Source: Bordetella genomosp. 4 (lineage in GTDB: Bacteria; Pseudomonadota; Gammaproteobacteria; Burkholderiales; Burkholderiaceae_B). From it: DNA of 64,000 bases. The stretch lies in NCBI RefSeq assembly GCF_002261185.1, contig NZ_NEVQ01000022.1:496001-560000 (forward strand), written 5' to 3'. Positions 16,049-24,955 of the stretch are shown here, one piece after another. The notes under the pieces are model-generated. The model ran no database searches, was not told the DNA's origin, and saw nothing but the letters and a program-made list of their open reading frames with translations. The position numbers and the translations under genes are program-made. Position 1 is the stretch's first letter. Every line of letters starts with the position of its first letter.

Positions 16049-17176
16049 TCACGACATGGCATCCAGTGCCCGTTTCAGATTTCCCACGGTGCGGTCCAGA
16101 TTGTGCAGCTTGTCCAAGCCAAACAGCCCCAACCGGAAGGTCTTGAAATCGCTCGGTTCGTCGCATTGCAGCGGCACACCCGCAGCCGCTTGTATCCCTA
16201 CTGCGGCGAATTTGCGAGTCGAATGTATGCCGTCATCATCGGTATAACTCACGACAACGCCGGGGGCAGCAAAGCCATCAGCCGCCACGCTCTTGAACCC
16301 CTTGTCTCGCAACAATGCGCGCACGGCATCGCCCAGCGCCTGTTGTTCCGCGCGCACTTTATCGACGCCATAGGCTTCGAGTTCCAACATCGCATCGCGC
16401 AAGACCGTCAATGAATCCGTAGGCAAAGTCGCATGGTAGGCATGGCCCCCGCTTTCGTATGCCTCCATGATTTGCAGCCATTTACGCAAATCAGCCGCAA
16501 AACTGGTGCTGACCGTATCGCCAATACGCTGACGTGCCGTCTCACCCAACATGACCAGGCCGCAGCACGCCGATGCCGACCAGCCCTTTTGCGGAGCGCT
16601 GATGAGAATGTCGACGCCGACCGCTTTCATATCGACCCATATGGCGCCCGACGCAATACAGTCCAGCACAAATAGGCCGCCCTCGGCATGCACCGCATCA
16701 GCGACTTTGCGCAAGTAATCATCGGGCAGGATGATGCCTGATGCCGTCTCGACGTGCGGAGCGAATACCAGATCGGGTTTGTGCTGCTTGATGGCCGCTA
16801 CGACTTCTTCCACCGGCGCGGGCGCGAAAGGTGCCTGCCTGCCAGCGCTCACAGGGCGCGCCTTGAGCACAATCGATTCCGACGGGATGCTGCCCATGTC
16901 AAAAATCTGCGTCCAGCGATAACTGAACCAGCCATTGCGGATAACCAGGCAACGCTTGTTGGTCGCAAATTGGCGTGCGACGGCCTCCATGCCAAAGGTG
17001 CCGCTACCCGGCACCACAATGGCCGCCGAGGCGTTATAGGTTTGCTTCAACACCCGGGAAATGTCTTTCATCACGCCCTGGAAAGCGTTCGACATGTGAT
17101 TGACGGCACGATCGGTGTACACCACCGAGTATTCCAGCAAACCGTCCGGATCTACGTCGGGCAACAGACTGGGCAT
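16049..17176 (-). CDS. Class V aminotransferase (alanine/serine-glyoxylate type)
   Basis: 375 residues from ATG 17176 (MPSLLPDVDPDGLLEYSVVY), preceded by GGAGAG; the frame extends upstream but without family sequence. PLP enzyme of fold type I: VVPGSGTFGMEAVARQF binds the cofactor phosphate, VLDCIASGAIWVDMKAVGVD holds the Asp that contacts the pyridine nitrogen, and ISAPQKGWSASACCGLVML holds the Schiff-base lysine. It would move an amino group between glyoxylate or pyruvate and an amino acid. It stands alone between the sigma-54 activator and the iron-uptake cluster. A second, distinct class V enzyme is encoded at 42831; the two share only motifs. Confidence 0.88.
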   Translation of the reverse strand: MPSLLPDVDPDGLLEYSVVYTDRAVNHMSNAFQGVMKDISRVLKQTYNASAAIVVPGSGTFGMEAVARQFATNKRCLVIRNGWFSYRWTQIFDMGSIPSESIVLKARPVSAGRQAPFAPAPVEEVVAAIKQHKPDLVFAPHVETASGIILPDDYLRKVADAVHAEGGLFVLDCIASGAIWVDMKAVGVDILISAPQKGWSASACCGLVMLGETARQRIGDTVSTSFAADLRKWLQIMEAYESGGHAYHATLPTDSLTVLRDAMLELEAYGVDKVRAEQQALGDAVRALLRDKGFKSVAADGFAAPGVVVSYTDDDGIHSTRKFAAVGIQAAAGVPLQCDEPSDFKTFRLGLFGLDKLHNLDRTVGNLKRALDAMS

Positions 17177-17350
17177 GTTTTCTCTCCTAAATGTTGTACT
17201 AGGGCCGACCCGACAGCAGTCAGGGCGACTGGCTTTCGGTCGAGTGTATACCGACCTCAGGACCGAGGGTTCATTGCCACGCAGATACGGCAAAGCGCCT
17301 CGGGAAACCGGTCCCCCTCGCACCCGGAAAAACTCCTGCCCCCATTTTTA

Positions 17351-17377
17351 TGAAAATGGTTATTATTAACATTTTCA
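17351..17377. promoter_or_regulatory. Fur-like palindrome before fecI-type gene
   Basis: TGAAAATG (17351-17358) and CATTTTCA (17370-17377) are perfect 8-base inverted repeats around an A/T-rich centre, resembling Fur operators. It ends 18 bases before the sigma factor start. Iron-dependent repression of the whole iron-uptake set is the natural reading. Confidence 0.6.
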
Positions 17378-17395
17378 TCTACCCTTCACTGCGCC

Positions 17396-17899
17396 ATGTC
17401 CGCCGGCCCCCTACCCGATATCCACGCTATCGAGGATTTGTACGCCGAGAATCATCTCTGGCTGCAAAAGTGGCTGCGCAGCAAACTGGGCTGCGTGCAT
17501 CATGCGGCCGATTTGGCTCAGGATACGTTTGTCCGGATCCTCGGCAAGAGCGAACCCGTCAACATTCGCGAACCGAGGTCGTATCTGGCGACGATCGCCA
17601 ACGGATTGGTGTATGACTTTCGCCGTCGCCAGCTTTTGGAGCAGCGCTATCTGGAGGCACTGCAGCAACTGCCGGAACCGCTGCAACCGTCGCCGGAAAC
17701 ACGCGCATTGCAGTTGGAGGCGTTGAACGCCCTGGATGCTTTGCTTGACCAGCTACCGCCGGCAGTGCGGCGGGCTTTTCTGCTGTCGCAGCTCAGTGGA
17801 TGGACACACGCACGTATCGCCGCCGAGCTGGGTATCTCTGTCGCGACGGTGAAACGCCATATTGTGCGTGGGCTCACGCAATGCTGCCTGCTGCAGTGA
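17396..17899 (+). CDS. ECF sigma factor, FecI type
   Basis: 167 residues. Sigma region 2 includes ADLAQDTFVRIL (about residues 37-48) and PRSYLATIANGLVYDFRRR; region 4 is LDQLPPAVRRAFLLSQLSG followed by the helix-turn-helix HARIAAELGISVATVKRHI. This is the iron-starvation subgroup that transcribes a TonB-dependent receptor when the receptor is occupied. The gene precedes a fecR-like gene by only 7 bases and a TonB receptor gene with an STN signalling domain, which completes the cell-surface signalling circuit. No convincing ribosome site stands before ATG 17396, but no better start exists. Confidence 0.9.
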   Translation: MSAGPLPDIHAIEDLYAENHLWLQKWLRSKLGCVHHAADLAQDTFVRILGKSEPVNIREPRSYLATIANGLVYDFRRRQLLEQRYLEALQQLPEPLQPSPETRALQLEALNALDALLDQLPPAVRRAFLLSQLSGWTHARIAAELGISVATVKRHIVRGLTQCCLLQ

Positions 17900-17906
17900 C
17901 GGGATC

Positions 17907-18881
17907 ATGACGTCGTCTCCCAACTCCGTCCTGGACCCGCGTCTCGTACGTCAGGCATCCCAATGGTGGGTTGACCTGCAGTCCGAGGGGGCAACGGCGT
18001 CGCTGCGTCAAGCATGTCTCGAGTGGCGCAAGGCGAACCCGGAGCACGAGCGCGCGTGGCAGCGCGTGCAGGCAGTGACAGGACGGTTGCATGGTGTCCC
18101 TGAACCGCTTATTCAAGCCACATTACTGACGCCCCGGCGCACAAATCGACGCCAAGCCATCAAGACACTATTGCTGCTCGCAGGCGTAACAGGCGCAGGC
18201 ATAACGACCGTGCGTTTAGCTCCTTGGACGGACTGGAGCGCCGACGAGTCCACACGGATCGGTGAGTCCCGTGATGTGACACTGCCAGATGGGACCAGCG
18301 TCGTATTGAATACTGGCACGGCCATCAACGTGCGCTATGACGCGAATGAGCGCCGGGTAGTGCTATTACATGGCGAAATTCTGGTGACAACGGCCGCCGA
18401 TACCGGCCCCCACCGCCGTACCTTTCTGGTGGAGACTGCTCACGGAACATTACGTGCCCTGGGAACGCGTTTCCTGGTCCGGCAAGACGGCGACGATAGC
18501 GAACTGCAGGTGTATGAAGGCGCGGTGGAAGTTCGCGCCGCGCGTAACGATTCCGTCGCAGAAGTCATACACGCCGGTTTTCGCGTGCGCTTTGACGATA
18601 TGCGTGTCACCGCTGCTGGCCCTGCCCAGGAGACCAGCGCCACCTGGGCGCGCGGCATGCTGGTGGCCACGGAAATGCCCTTGCGCCAATTCCTGGAGGA
18701 ACTATCTCGGTATCGGCGTGGCCATTTGGGGTGCGACGACGAGATCGCCTCGCTGCCGGTCTCGGGAACATTTCCGCTCGCGGACACGGACCGGATTCTG
18801 CGCGCACTGGAGTATGAGCTGCCGGTCGACGTGCGGCGCTACACAAATTATTGGGTCACGCTGCGGGCGCGCGCGTCGTGA
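17907..18881 (+). CDS. FecR family anti-sigma/signal transducer
   Basis: 324 residues from ATG 17907 (MTSSPNSVLDPRLVRQASQW). The cytoplasmic N-terminal DUF4880-like part (about 10-60: ASQWWVDLQS...CLEWRKANPEHERAWQRV) binds the sigma factor; a single hydrophobic helix around residues 88-106 (TLLLLAGVTGAGITTV) crosses the inner membrane; the periplasmic FecR domain includes LPDGTSVVLNTGTAINVRYD and a C-terminal part that contacts the receptor's STN domain. Sits between the ECF sigma and receptor genes. It passes the siderophore-bound signal to the sigma factor and both holds and activates it. Confidence 0.9.
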   Translation: MTSSPNSVLDPRLVRQASQWWVDLQSEGATASLRQACLEWRKANPEHERAWQRVQAVTGRLHGVPEPLIQATLLTPRRTNRRQAIKTLLLLAGVTGAGITTVRLAPWTDWSADESTRIGESRDVTLPDGTSVVLNTGTAINVRYDANERRVVLLHGEILVTTAADTGPHRRTFLVETAHGTLRALGTRFLVRQDGDDSELQVYEGAVEVRAARNDSVAEVIHAGFRVRFDDMRVTAAGPAQETSATWARGMLVATEMPLRQFLEELSRYRRGHLGCDDEIASLPVSGTFPLADTDRILRALEYELPVDVRRYTNYWVTLRARAS

Positions 18882-18974
18882 TGACACTTTTTTTTGAATA
18901 ACGTGAGCTGTTTGCGTTTTTCGTTCGGCCTTACAGATAGAAGCCTCATTTTCTACCTGATTCAAGGACGTCGA

Positions 18975-21425
18975 ATGACCCCAGGCAAGCTGAACAGATC
19001 GCTATCGCGCACACCGCGCGCCATTGTCCGACGGCACCTCGTGCGTCACTCATATTGCGCGGTGCTCACCGGGGCCGTTGCCGGGCTGGCCGCAATGTCA
19101 CTGGCTATCCCGGCGTACGCTCAAGCCGCCGAGGCCACCTACAACCTGCCGCCAGGTGAATTGGGGCCGGCCCTCACACGTTTCGGTAACGAGGCGGGAA
19201 TTCTATTGACGTTCGATAATGCGCTGGTGACGGGTAAACGGACGGCGGGTTTACAAGGCCGGTATAGCGTGCCGCAGGCCTTGTCGGTGCTATTGGCGGG
19301 TACTCAATTGGAATCGGTTGCGCGTCCGGACGGCAGTTATTCGTTGCGCCAGCGCCCCACGACAGGTGGGGCGGCAGAACTGCCCGTCGTCACCGTCGTC
19401 GGCGCCAGCGGGGACCGTCCAGACTTGCCCCCGCCCTATGCCGGCGGGCAGATAGCACGCGGCGCCGGAATGGGTGTGTTGGGTGATCGGGACATCATGG
19501 ATATCCCGTTCTCCGTAAACAGCTATACCCTGCAGACAATCGAGGACCAGCAAGCGCAGAGCGTGGCCGACATCGTCACCAACGATCCGGCCATTCTGAA
19601 TGTCGATCCGACCAATGCCAGCTACGCCAACACATTCACAGTGCGCGGACTCTTGTTGGGTAACGGATCGGTTGGGTTTAACGGCTTGTTCGGATTAGCG
19701 CCGAACAATCAGACCACGTTGACAGGCATCGAACGCGTAGAGGTCATCAAAGGGCCAACCGCGTTTCTGAACGGCATGTCGCCCAGTGGTACGGGCGGAG
19801 CGATTAACCTGGTGCCCAAGCGTGCTGGGGATGCTCCGCTGACGTCATTCACGGCCAGCTATCTATCCGATTCGCAGTTCGGCGGCCATATAGATATCGG
19901 CCGCCGTTTCGGGCCGGAAAACCGTGTCGGCATTCGCCTGAACGCCATGTATCGGGACGGCGATACCTCGGTCGATCAGCAGTCTCAACGGCTCGGTACC
20001 TTTACCTTGGGCGTGGACTATCGCGGCGATCGGTTCCGCCTGTCGGCCGATGTAGGCTACCAGAATATGCACACTGACCGGGCGAACAGCACCATTGCGC
20101 CAGCCGTCGGACAGTCCATCCCGAATCCGCCATCGGCCGACAAGAGCTTTATGTCGCCATGGAATTTTGTCGATACCGAGGACCTCTACGGCATGCTGCG
20201 CGGCGAGTACGACATCAATACGCGAGTGACCGCATATGCGAGCGTCGGCCGTAGCAATACCGATTGGAAACAAGCCCTCGATTTCGGCACACAACTGCAA
20301 GAGAACGGGGATTTCCTCAGCACCAGCCGCATGAATTTCACTGGCATCGAACGCACCGTCGGCGAAGCCGGTCTGCGCGCACGAGTGGATACGGGGCCTG
20401 TGCGGCATGACCTCAGCTTCAGCGTCAACGGCTACAAAGCGGATCGCACAAGCGCGGGAACGATCACGCTGGGCTCGATCAAATCCAACATCTATGACCC
20501 TGTTTTCCTGGACAAACCCGACATGGATCCCCCATCACGCAACCGCATCAGCAGAACGGTGCTATCCGGTTACGCGCTGTCCGACACGCTCTCGATTCTC
20601 GATGAACGCGCGCAATTGACGGTCGGCGTGCGCAAGCAAAGAATCATGGCGGACAACTACAACATCGCGACCAACGAGCGCACGTCGCGCTATGACAAGA
20701 CAGAGTACACACCGATGGTTGGCCTGGTTGTCAAACCAGCAGACGACGTTTCGTTATACGCGAGCTACATCGAAGGTATGCAACAGGGTGCTGTCGTAGG
20801 CGCGAGCTACGCCAACGCCAATGAAGTGCTCGAGCCGTATCTCTCAAAACAATACGAAGCTGGCGTCAAGGTCGATTGGGGAAATCTCAGTACAACACTG
20901 TCGGCATTCCAGATCGAACAAGCATCGGCCATTGCCGATCCGGTCTCCAATACATTGAACGGCGATGGCGAGCAACGTAATCGCGGCATAGAGCTTAACG
21001 TGGCGGGCGAACCGTGGCGCGGCCTGCGTGTGCTGGGCGGATACATGCTGCTGGATGCGAAACTCACTCACACCGCAGGCGGTGTCAACGATGGGAAAAC
21101 AGCGCCCGGCACATCGCGTCATCACTTCACATTAGGTGTTGAGTGGGATACGCCGTTTGTCACCGGACTGACACTGACTTCACGCGTGATGCATGCGAGC
21201 CGGCAATATGTTGACGCCGCCAATACCCAGTCCATCAAGCCATGGACCACGGTGGACCTCGGGGCGCGCTACGTGTTGGAACATTCAGGCGGATATCCGA
21301 TCACCCTGAGAGCAAATCTGCGCAATGTGTTCAACAAGAGTTTCTGGACCACATACCCCGGGGCCGGCACGCTGAATGTGAGCGAAGGACGCGCACTGAT
21401 GCTCTCGGCGACAATGAATTTCTGA
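18975..21425 (+). CDS. TonB-dependent siderophore receptor with STN domain
   Basis: 816 residues from ATG 18975 (AAGGA at 18964-18968). Signal peptide about 1-48, with hydrophobic AVLTGAVAGLAAMSLAIPAYAQA and a rather long basic N-region. STN domain about 52-125 (YNLPPGELGPALTRFGNEAG). Plug domain about 160-300, with TonB-box-like ELPVVTVVGA and the plug marker IERVEVIKGPTAFLNGMSP. The rest is a 22-strand barrel ending in Phe (MLSATMNF). It imports a ferric siderophore, with regulation through the upstream FecIR pair. The ligand cannot be read from sequence; the layout recalls FpvA/FoxA-type receptors. No siderophore synthesis gene is in the window, so a foreign siderophore is likely. Confidence 0.93.
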   Translation: MTPGKLNRSLSRTPRAIVRRHLVRHSYCAVLTGAVAGLAAMSLAIPAYAQAAEATYNLPPGELGPALTRFGNEAGILLTFDNALVTGKRTAGLQGRYSVPQALSVLLAGTQLESVARPDGSYSLRQRPTTGGAAELPVVTVVGASGDRPDLPPPYAGGQIARGAGMGVLGDRDIMDIPFSVNSYTLQTIEDQQAQSVADIVTNDPAILNVDPTNASYANTFTVRGLLLGNGSVGFNGLFGLAPNNQTTLTGIERVEVIKGPTAFLNGMSPSGTGGAINLVPKRAGDAPLTSFTASYLSDSQFGGHIDIGRRFGPENRVGIRLNAMYRDGDTSVDQQSQRLGTFTLGVDYRGDRFRLSADVGYQNMHTDRANSTIAPAVGQSIPNPPSADKSFMSPWNFVDTEDLYGMLRGEYDINTRVTAYASVGRSNTDWKQALDFGTQLQENGDFLSTSRMNFTGIERTVGEAGLRARVDTGPVRHDLSFSVNGYKADRTSAGTITLGSIKSNIYDPVFLDKPDMDPPSRNRISRTVLSGYALSDTLSILDERAQLTVGVRKQRIMADNYNIATNERTSRYDKTEYTPMVGLVVKPADDVSLYASYIEGMQQGAVVGASYANANEVLEPYLSKQYEAGVKVDWGNLSTTLSAFQIEQASAIADPVSNTLNGDGEQRNRGIELNVAGEPWRGLRVLGGYMLLDAKLTHTAGGVNDGKTAPGTSRHHFTLGVEWDTPFVTGLTLTSRVMHASRQYVDAANTQSIKPWTTVDLGARYVLEHSGGYPITLRANLRNVFNKSFWTTYPGAGTLNVSEGRALMLSATMNF

Positions 21426-21523
21426 TGCAGGACGCATACACGGTACGAATATGTTGCTACATTAGGGCGACACTCACCGCGAGATTGGTTCTCAATGTTC
21501 CCCAGTAGCCGAGAGCGACACCC

Positions 21524-22042
21524 ATGACCGTCCAGATCCGACACGAAACACCCGACGATATCGCCGCTATCGAGGCGGTCACCATCGCGGCCTTTGCAGA
21601 GGCGGCTCACACGAGCCATACCGAGCAGTTCATCGTGCGCGCCTTGAGAACGAGCGATCAACTGACGCTTTCACTTGTCGCCGAGGAACAAGGACAAGTC
21701 GTCGGCCATGTCGCGCTGTCGCCCGTTGCCATCACCGGTGATCACGGCCATGAAGCGTCCGACTGGTACGGGCTGGGGCCGATCTCTGTATTGCCGGCCA
21801 AGCAAGGACAAGGCATCGGCTCGCAGCTGATCAAACAAGCGTTGATGGAACTACGGACGAACAACGCTGCCGGTTGCGTAGTGCTGGGCGAGCCGGCGTA
21901 TTACACGCGCTTTGGTTTTCAGTGCCATTCGGACTTGCAGTTGCCGGACGTACCCCCAGCGTATTTCATGGCGTTGGCTATGCTGGGGCCAGTACCTGCG
22001 GGGACCGTGCGCTATAGCGATGCCTTCAACGCCGTCAACTGA
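21524..22042 (+). CDS. GNAT family N-acetyltransferase (YhbS-like)
   Basis: 172 residues. Acetyl-CoA-binding motif A is clear: GLGPISVLPAKQGQGIGSQLIKQAL (about residues 84-108) with the QGQGIG pyrophosphate loop. C-terminal LGEPAYYTRFGFQ is typical of the YhbS branch. ATG 21524 is about 100 bases after the receptor gene. It has no visible functional link to iron uptake and its acceptor substrate is unknown. Confidence 0.87.
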   Translation: MTVQIRHETPDDIAAIEAVTIAAFAEAAHTSHTEQFIVRALRTSDQLTLSLVAEEQGQVVGHVALSPVAITGDHGHEASDWYGLGPISVLPAKQGQGIGSQLIKQALMELRTNNAAGCVVLGEPAYYTRFGFQCHSDLQLPDVPPAYFMALAMLGPVPAGTVRYSDAFNAVN

Positions 22043-22083
22043 AACTGCATGCGGCTGAGTGGAACTGCCGTAGCAATGAGCCC

Positions 22084-22803
22084 TCACTCCGCTACCGGCG
22101 GATCAAATAGATTTTTCTGGATCTGCACCAGATGCGCAACCAGCGCCTCGCGTGCGGTTTCCGCGTCGCGGTCTTCCAACGCGGCAACGATGGCGCGATG
22201 TTGACGCTCATATTCCGCCCGGCGTTCCGGCGTGAGCGAATTGCGCTTTAGTCTGCCCCAATCATCCTGCTGACGCACGCGGTTGCTGAGCGCCAGCACT
22301 TGCAAAAAGAAGCGATTGTGTGTGGCGAGCGCGAATGCCTGGTGCAGCTCGCCGTCCCACCGCTCAAATTCTTCCACCGTTTGAGCCCGCTCTCCGTTTA
22401 TCAGGCATTCATGCATGCGGGAAAAATCGCTGCGCGAAGCATGGCGCACGATCAGGGTCGGCATGAGCGGCTCGATCAGCAGACGGGCCTCCATGAGTTC
22501 GGCGGGACTGGTTTGATCCAGCACAAGGTCATCACCGCCCGCACCTATCGATTCCTCTAGTGCAGGACGCGCGGCAAATGTGCCGCTGCCGACCGTTTGC
22601 GTAATCCAGCCGCGATCTCTCAATGCTGACAACACGCGTCGTACAGAACCTCTCGATGTATTGAAGCGCTGACTCAGCTCTCGTTCAGCGGGTAGTTTCA
22701 CGCCGACGGGGATGTTGCCCGAGCGAATCTCTGCCTGCAGATAGGCCGCCAAGGCTTGTGCCCCAGCACTACGCAAGCCCGATACAAGTACGTCTGATGT
22801 CAT
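22084..22803 (-). CDS. GntR family regulator, FadR/FCD type
   Basis: 239 residues from ATG 22803 (MTSDVLVSGLRSAGAQALAAY). An earlier ATG at 22863 would overlap the operator palindrome and adds non-family residues. Winged helix at 15-80: PAERELSQRFNTSRGSVRRVLSALRDRGWI. C-terminal FCD ligand domain (about 95-225) with the metal-site residues suggested by RLLIEPLMPTLIV, HQAFALATHN and HRAIVAAL. Divergent from the FAH hydrolase gene, with palindromes in the shared promoter region, so it is probably the local repressor and its ligand may be the hydrolase substrate. Confidence 0.87.
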   Translation of the reverse strand: MTSDVLVSGLRSAGAQALAAYLQAEIRSGNIPVGVKLPAERELSQRFNTSRGSVRRVLSALRDRGWITQTVGSGTFAARPALEESIGAGGDDLVLDQTSPAELMEARLLIEPLMPTLIVRHASRSDFSRMHECLINGERAQTVEEFERWDGELHQAFALATHNRFFLQVLALSNRVRQQDDWGRLKRNSLTPERRAEYERQHRAIVAALEDRDAETAREALVAHLVQIQKNLFDPPVAE

Positions 22804-22846
22804 GGGGATGGGTACAAAAAACAATGCTGGCAGCATAGCATTTTTA

Positions 22847-22858
22847 TACCAATTGGTA
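22847..22858. promoter_or_regulatory. GntR operator 1, TACCAATTGGTA
   Basis: A perfect 12-base palindrome 44 bases upstream of the GntR start. Its half-sites TACCAAT/ATTGGTA recur in the second site near the FAH gene. Likely autoregulatory. Confidence 0.6.
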
Positions 22859-22947
22859 CTCAAAATACGATAGCGCGGGTTGTCAAAATTTACACGAACT
22901 CACAGTTATTGCGTGACCTACTGCAGAACCATATACTCAGATTTCCA

Positions 22948-22968
22948 TACCAATATGCTGCATTGGTA
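22948..22968. promoter_or_regulatory. GntR operator 2, spaced TACCAAT/ATTGGTA
   Basis: TACCAAT (22948-22954) and ATTGGTA (22962-22968) are inverted around 7 bases, about 60 bases before the FAH gene. Same half-sites as operator 1, so probably the same regulator controls the FAH/Bug operon. Confidence 0.58.
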
Positions 22969-23027
22969 CAAAAATGGTCCATATTCATTTATATGAGGCC
23001 ACCGGCGTCACCCATCGAAGGAAATCT

Positions 23028-23903
23028 ATGCGTATAGCCACCTACACGAAAGACCAACAACGCTATGTCGGTGTCGTCAGCGACGACGCACTGACGGTGC
23101 AGGCATTATTGGACATCCCTCCCGGAACGACCGAGCAAGGCGTCCTTGGCTTGATACAGGCATTCGCAGATCCGGCCCGTCTCGCTACATTGAACCGAGC
23201 CGCCCCAGTGCCATTCGATTCGGTAAAGCTGCTTGCTCCTGTGCCGCGTCCCCGGCGCAATATTTTCTGCGTCGGCCGCAACTACCATGCACATGCCAAG
23301 GAGCTCTCTGGCTCGGTATTCAAGGCCAACAATGCCGATCCCGCAGCATGGCCCATCGTTTTCACCAAGGTGCCCGAAACGGTCATCGCCCATGGTGAAG
23401 ATGTCATCCTGCCCGTTGGCATCACCGAGCAAATCGACTACGAGGCCGAGTTGGCGATCGTGATCGGCAAGGGCGGCAAGAACATCAGCAAAGCCGATGC
23501 GATGAGCCATGTCTGGGGATACACCATCGTCAACGATGTGACCGCACGCGATGTGCAGATGCGCCATCAACAATGGGACCTGGGCAAGTCGTTCGACACC
23601 TTTTGCCCCATGGGACCATGGTTGATCACGGCTGACGCATTCGATGCCACCGATACGCGTGTGCGTTGCTGGGTCAATGACGAATTGCGGCAGGACGGTC
23701 AGACCCGCGACCTGATTTTCGACTTGCCTACGTTGATCGAGACCTGCTCGCGCGGGATAACGCTTTACCCGGGCGACATCATCGCCACCGGCACACCTGC
23801 TGGCGTGGGCATGGGATTCAACCCGCCTCGCTACTTGAAGTCCGGTGACCGCGTTCGCATTCAGATCGATGGCATAGGCACACTCGAAAACACCTTTAGA
23901 TAG
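23028..23903 (+). CDS. Fumarylacetoacetate hydrolase (FAH) family protein
   Basis: 291 residues from ATG 23028 (GAAGGA upstream). C-terminal FAH catalytic domain: NIFCVGRNYHAHAKEL (about 78-93), metal ligands in QIDYEAELAIVIGKGGKNI, YTIVNDVTARDVQMRH, and the end motif IIATGTPAGVGMGFNPPRYL. Such enzymes cleave C-C bonds of 2,4-diketo acids or hydrate/decarboxylate keto-enoates using Mg. It is followed 62 bases later by a Bug receptor and is divergent from a GntR gene: a minimal uptake and cleavage module. The specific reaction (ureidoglycolate lyase-like, diketo-acid hydrolase, or other) cannot be chosen from sequence. Confidence 0.88.
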   Translation: MRIATYTKDQQRYVGVVSDDALTVQALLDIPPGTTEQGVLGLIQAFADPARLATLNRAAPVPFDSVKLLAPVPRPRRNIFCVGRNYHAHAKELSGSVFKANNADPAAWPIVFTKVPETVIAHGEDVILPVGITEQIDYEAELAIVIGKGGKNISKADAMSHVWGYTIVNDVTARDVQMRHQQWDLGKSFDTFCPMGPWLITADAFDATDTRVRCWVNDELRQDGQTRDLIFDLPTLIETCSRGITLYPGDIIATGTPAGVGMGFNPPRYLKSGDRVRIQIDGIGTLENTFR

Positions 23904-23965
23904 GCCGTGCGAGCGGCAACGTACGAAAAAAAAGCCCGCAGTAGGCTTCGGTGAAGGAGACAACA

Positions 23966-24934
23966 TTGAATACGACGACATTAAAAACACTCGCAGTCGG
24001 CATGGCCCTGATAGCCTCAAGCACGGCCTGGGCCGATTATCCAACCCGTCCGATCACCATGATCGTGCCCTTCCCTCCAGGCGGCGTGACCGATACGGTC
24101 GCACGCCCCATCGCCGATGCGCTTGGCAAAGCGCTAGGGCAACAGGTCGTTGTCGAGAACAAGGCAGGAGCAGGCGGCGCCATTGGCACCGGCGAGGCGG
24201 CACGCGCCAAGCCGGATGGCTACACCATTTTGCTGATGCTTTCGTCTATCTCGATTTTGCCCGAGGCCGACAAAATACTGGGACGTAAAGCGGCATACAA
24301 CACCACGGACTTCAAGCCCATCGCACGCATCACTGCGGACCCCACCGTGCTGGTAGTGTCTGCAAAATCCCCTTGGAAAACAGTCGATGAATTTGTCGCA
24401 GCGGCCCGACAGGCGCCGGGCAAAGTCGACTACGGCAGCTCGGGAATCTATGGATCCATGCACGTGCCCATGGCCATGCTGGAGAAAAACGCGGACATCA
24501 AGATGACCCATGTCCCCTACACAGGCGCGGGCCCGGCCGTAGCGGCATTGCTGGGCGGCCAGGTCGATGCGATATCGACGGGCCCCTCCAGCGTTCTGCA
24601 GCATGTCAAGGCAGGCACGGTACGGCCCCTGGCGCATTGGGGCGACAAGCCGCTGGACGCACTGCCCGATACGCCGAGTTTGGCCGACAAGGGATATGAC
24701 GTGAAGTTTGTGCAGTGGTCAGGCATCTTTGTGCCGAAAGACGTACCCGCTGACGTGATCAAACGATTGCGTGATGCAGCCAAGACCGTGGCAAACGATC
24801 CGGACGTGCAAGCAAAAATCCTGACGGCAGGCAGTCCTATCGACTATCTGGACGCCGATGCGTTCCAGGCGTATTGGGATGAGGACGATGCGTTATTGAG
24901 AAAAGCGGTGCAGGATATCGGGAAAGTGGAATAA
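23966..24934 (+). CDS. Bug family tripartite tricarboxylate receptor (TctC-like)
   Basis: 322 residues using a TTG start at 23966 (MNTTTLKTLAVGMALIASS), because AAGGAGA stands five bases upstream; a GTG at 23951 overlaps that ribosome site. Signal peptide cleaved about ASSTAWA-DYP. Mature protein has the two Bug signature loops: IVPFPPGGVTDTVAR (about 36) and VENKAGAGGAIGTGEAARAKPDGYT (about 66). Periplasmic binding protein for a carboxylate, usually feeding a TctAB membrane pair that is not encoded nearby. Partner of the FAH hydrolase gene upstream, so it probably captures that pathway's acid substrate. Confidence 0.9.
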   Translation: MNTTTLKTLAVGMALIASSTAWADYPTRPITMIVPFPPGGVTDTVARPIADALGKALGQQVVVENKAGAGGAIGTGEAARAKPDGYTILLMLSSISILPEADKILGRKAAYNTTDFKPIARITADPTVLVVSAKSPWKTVDEFVAAARQAPGKVDYGSSGIYGSMHVPMAMLEKNADIKMTHVPYTGAGPAVAALLGGQVDAISTGPSSVLQHVKAGTVRPLAHWGDKPLDALPDTPSLADKGYDVKFVQWSGIFVPKDVPADVIKRLRDAAKTVANDPDVQAKILTAGSPIDYLDADAFQAYWDEDDALLRKAVQDIGKVE

Positions 24935-24955
24935 CGCACCAACGCATCCCAGCGG

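Noticed and set aside
22809-22818. Third GntR half-site GGTACAAAAA near the GntR start
   Set aside because: It repeats the flank of operator 2 but lacks an inverted partner, so it is not a supported site.
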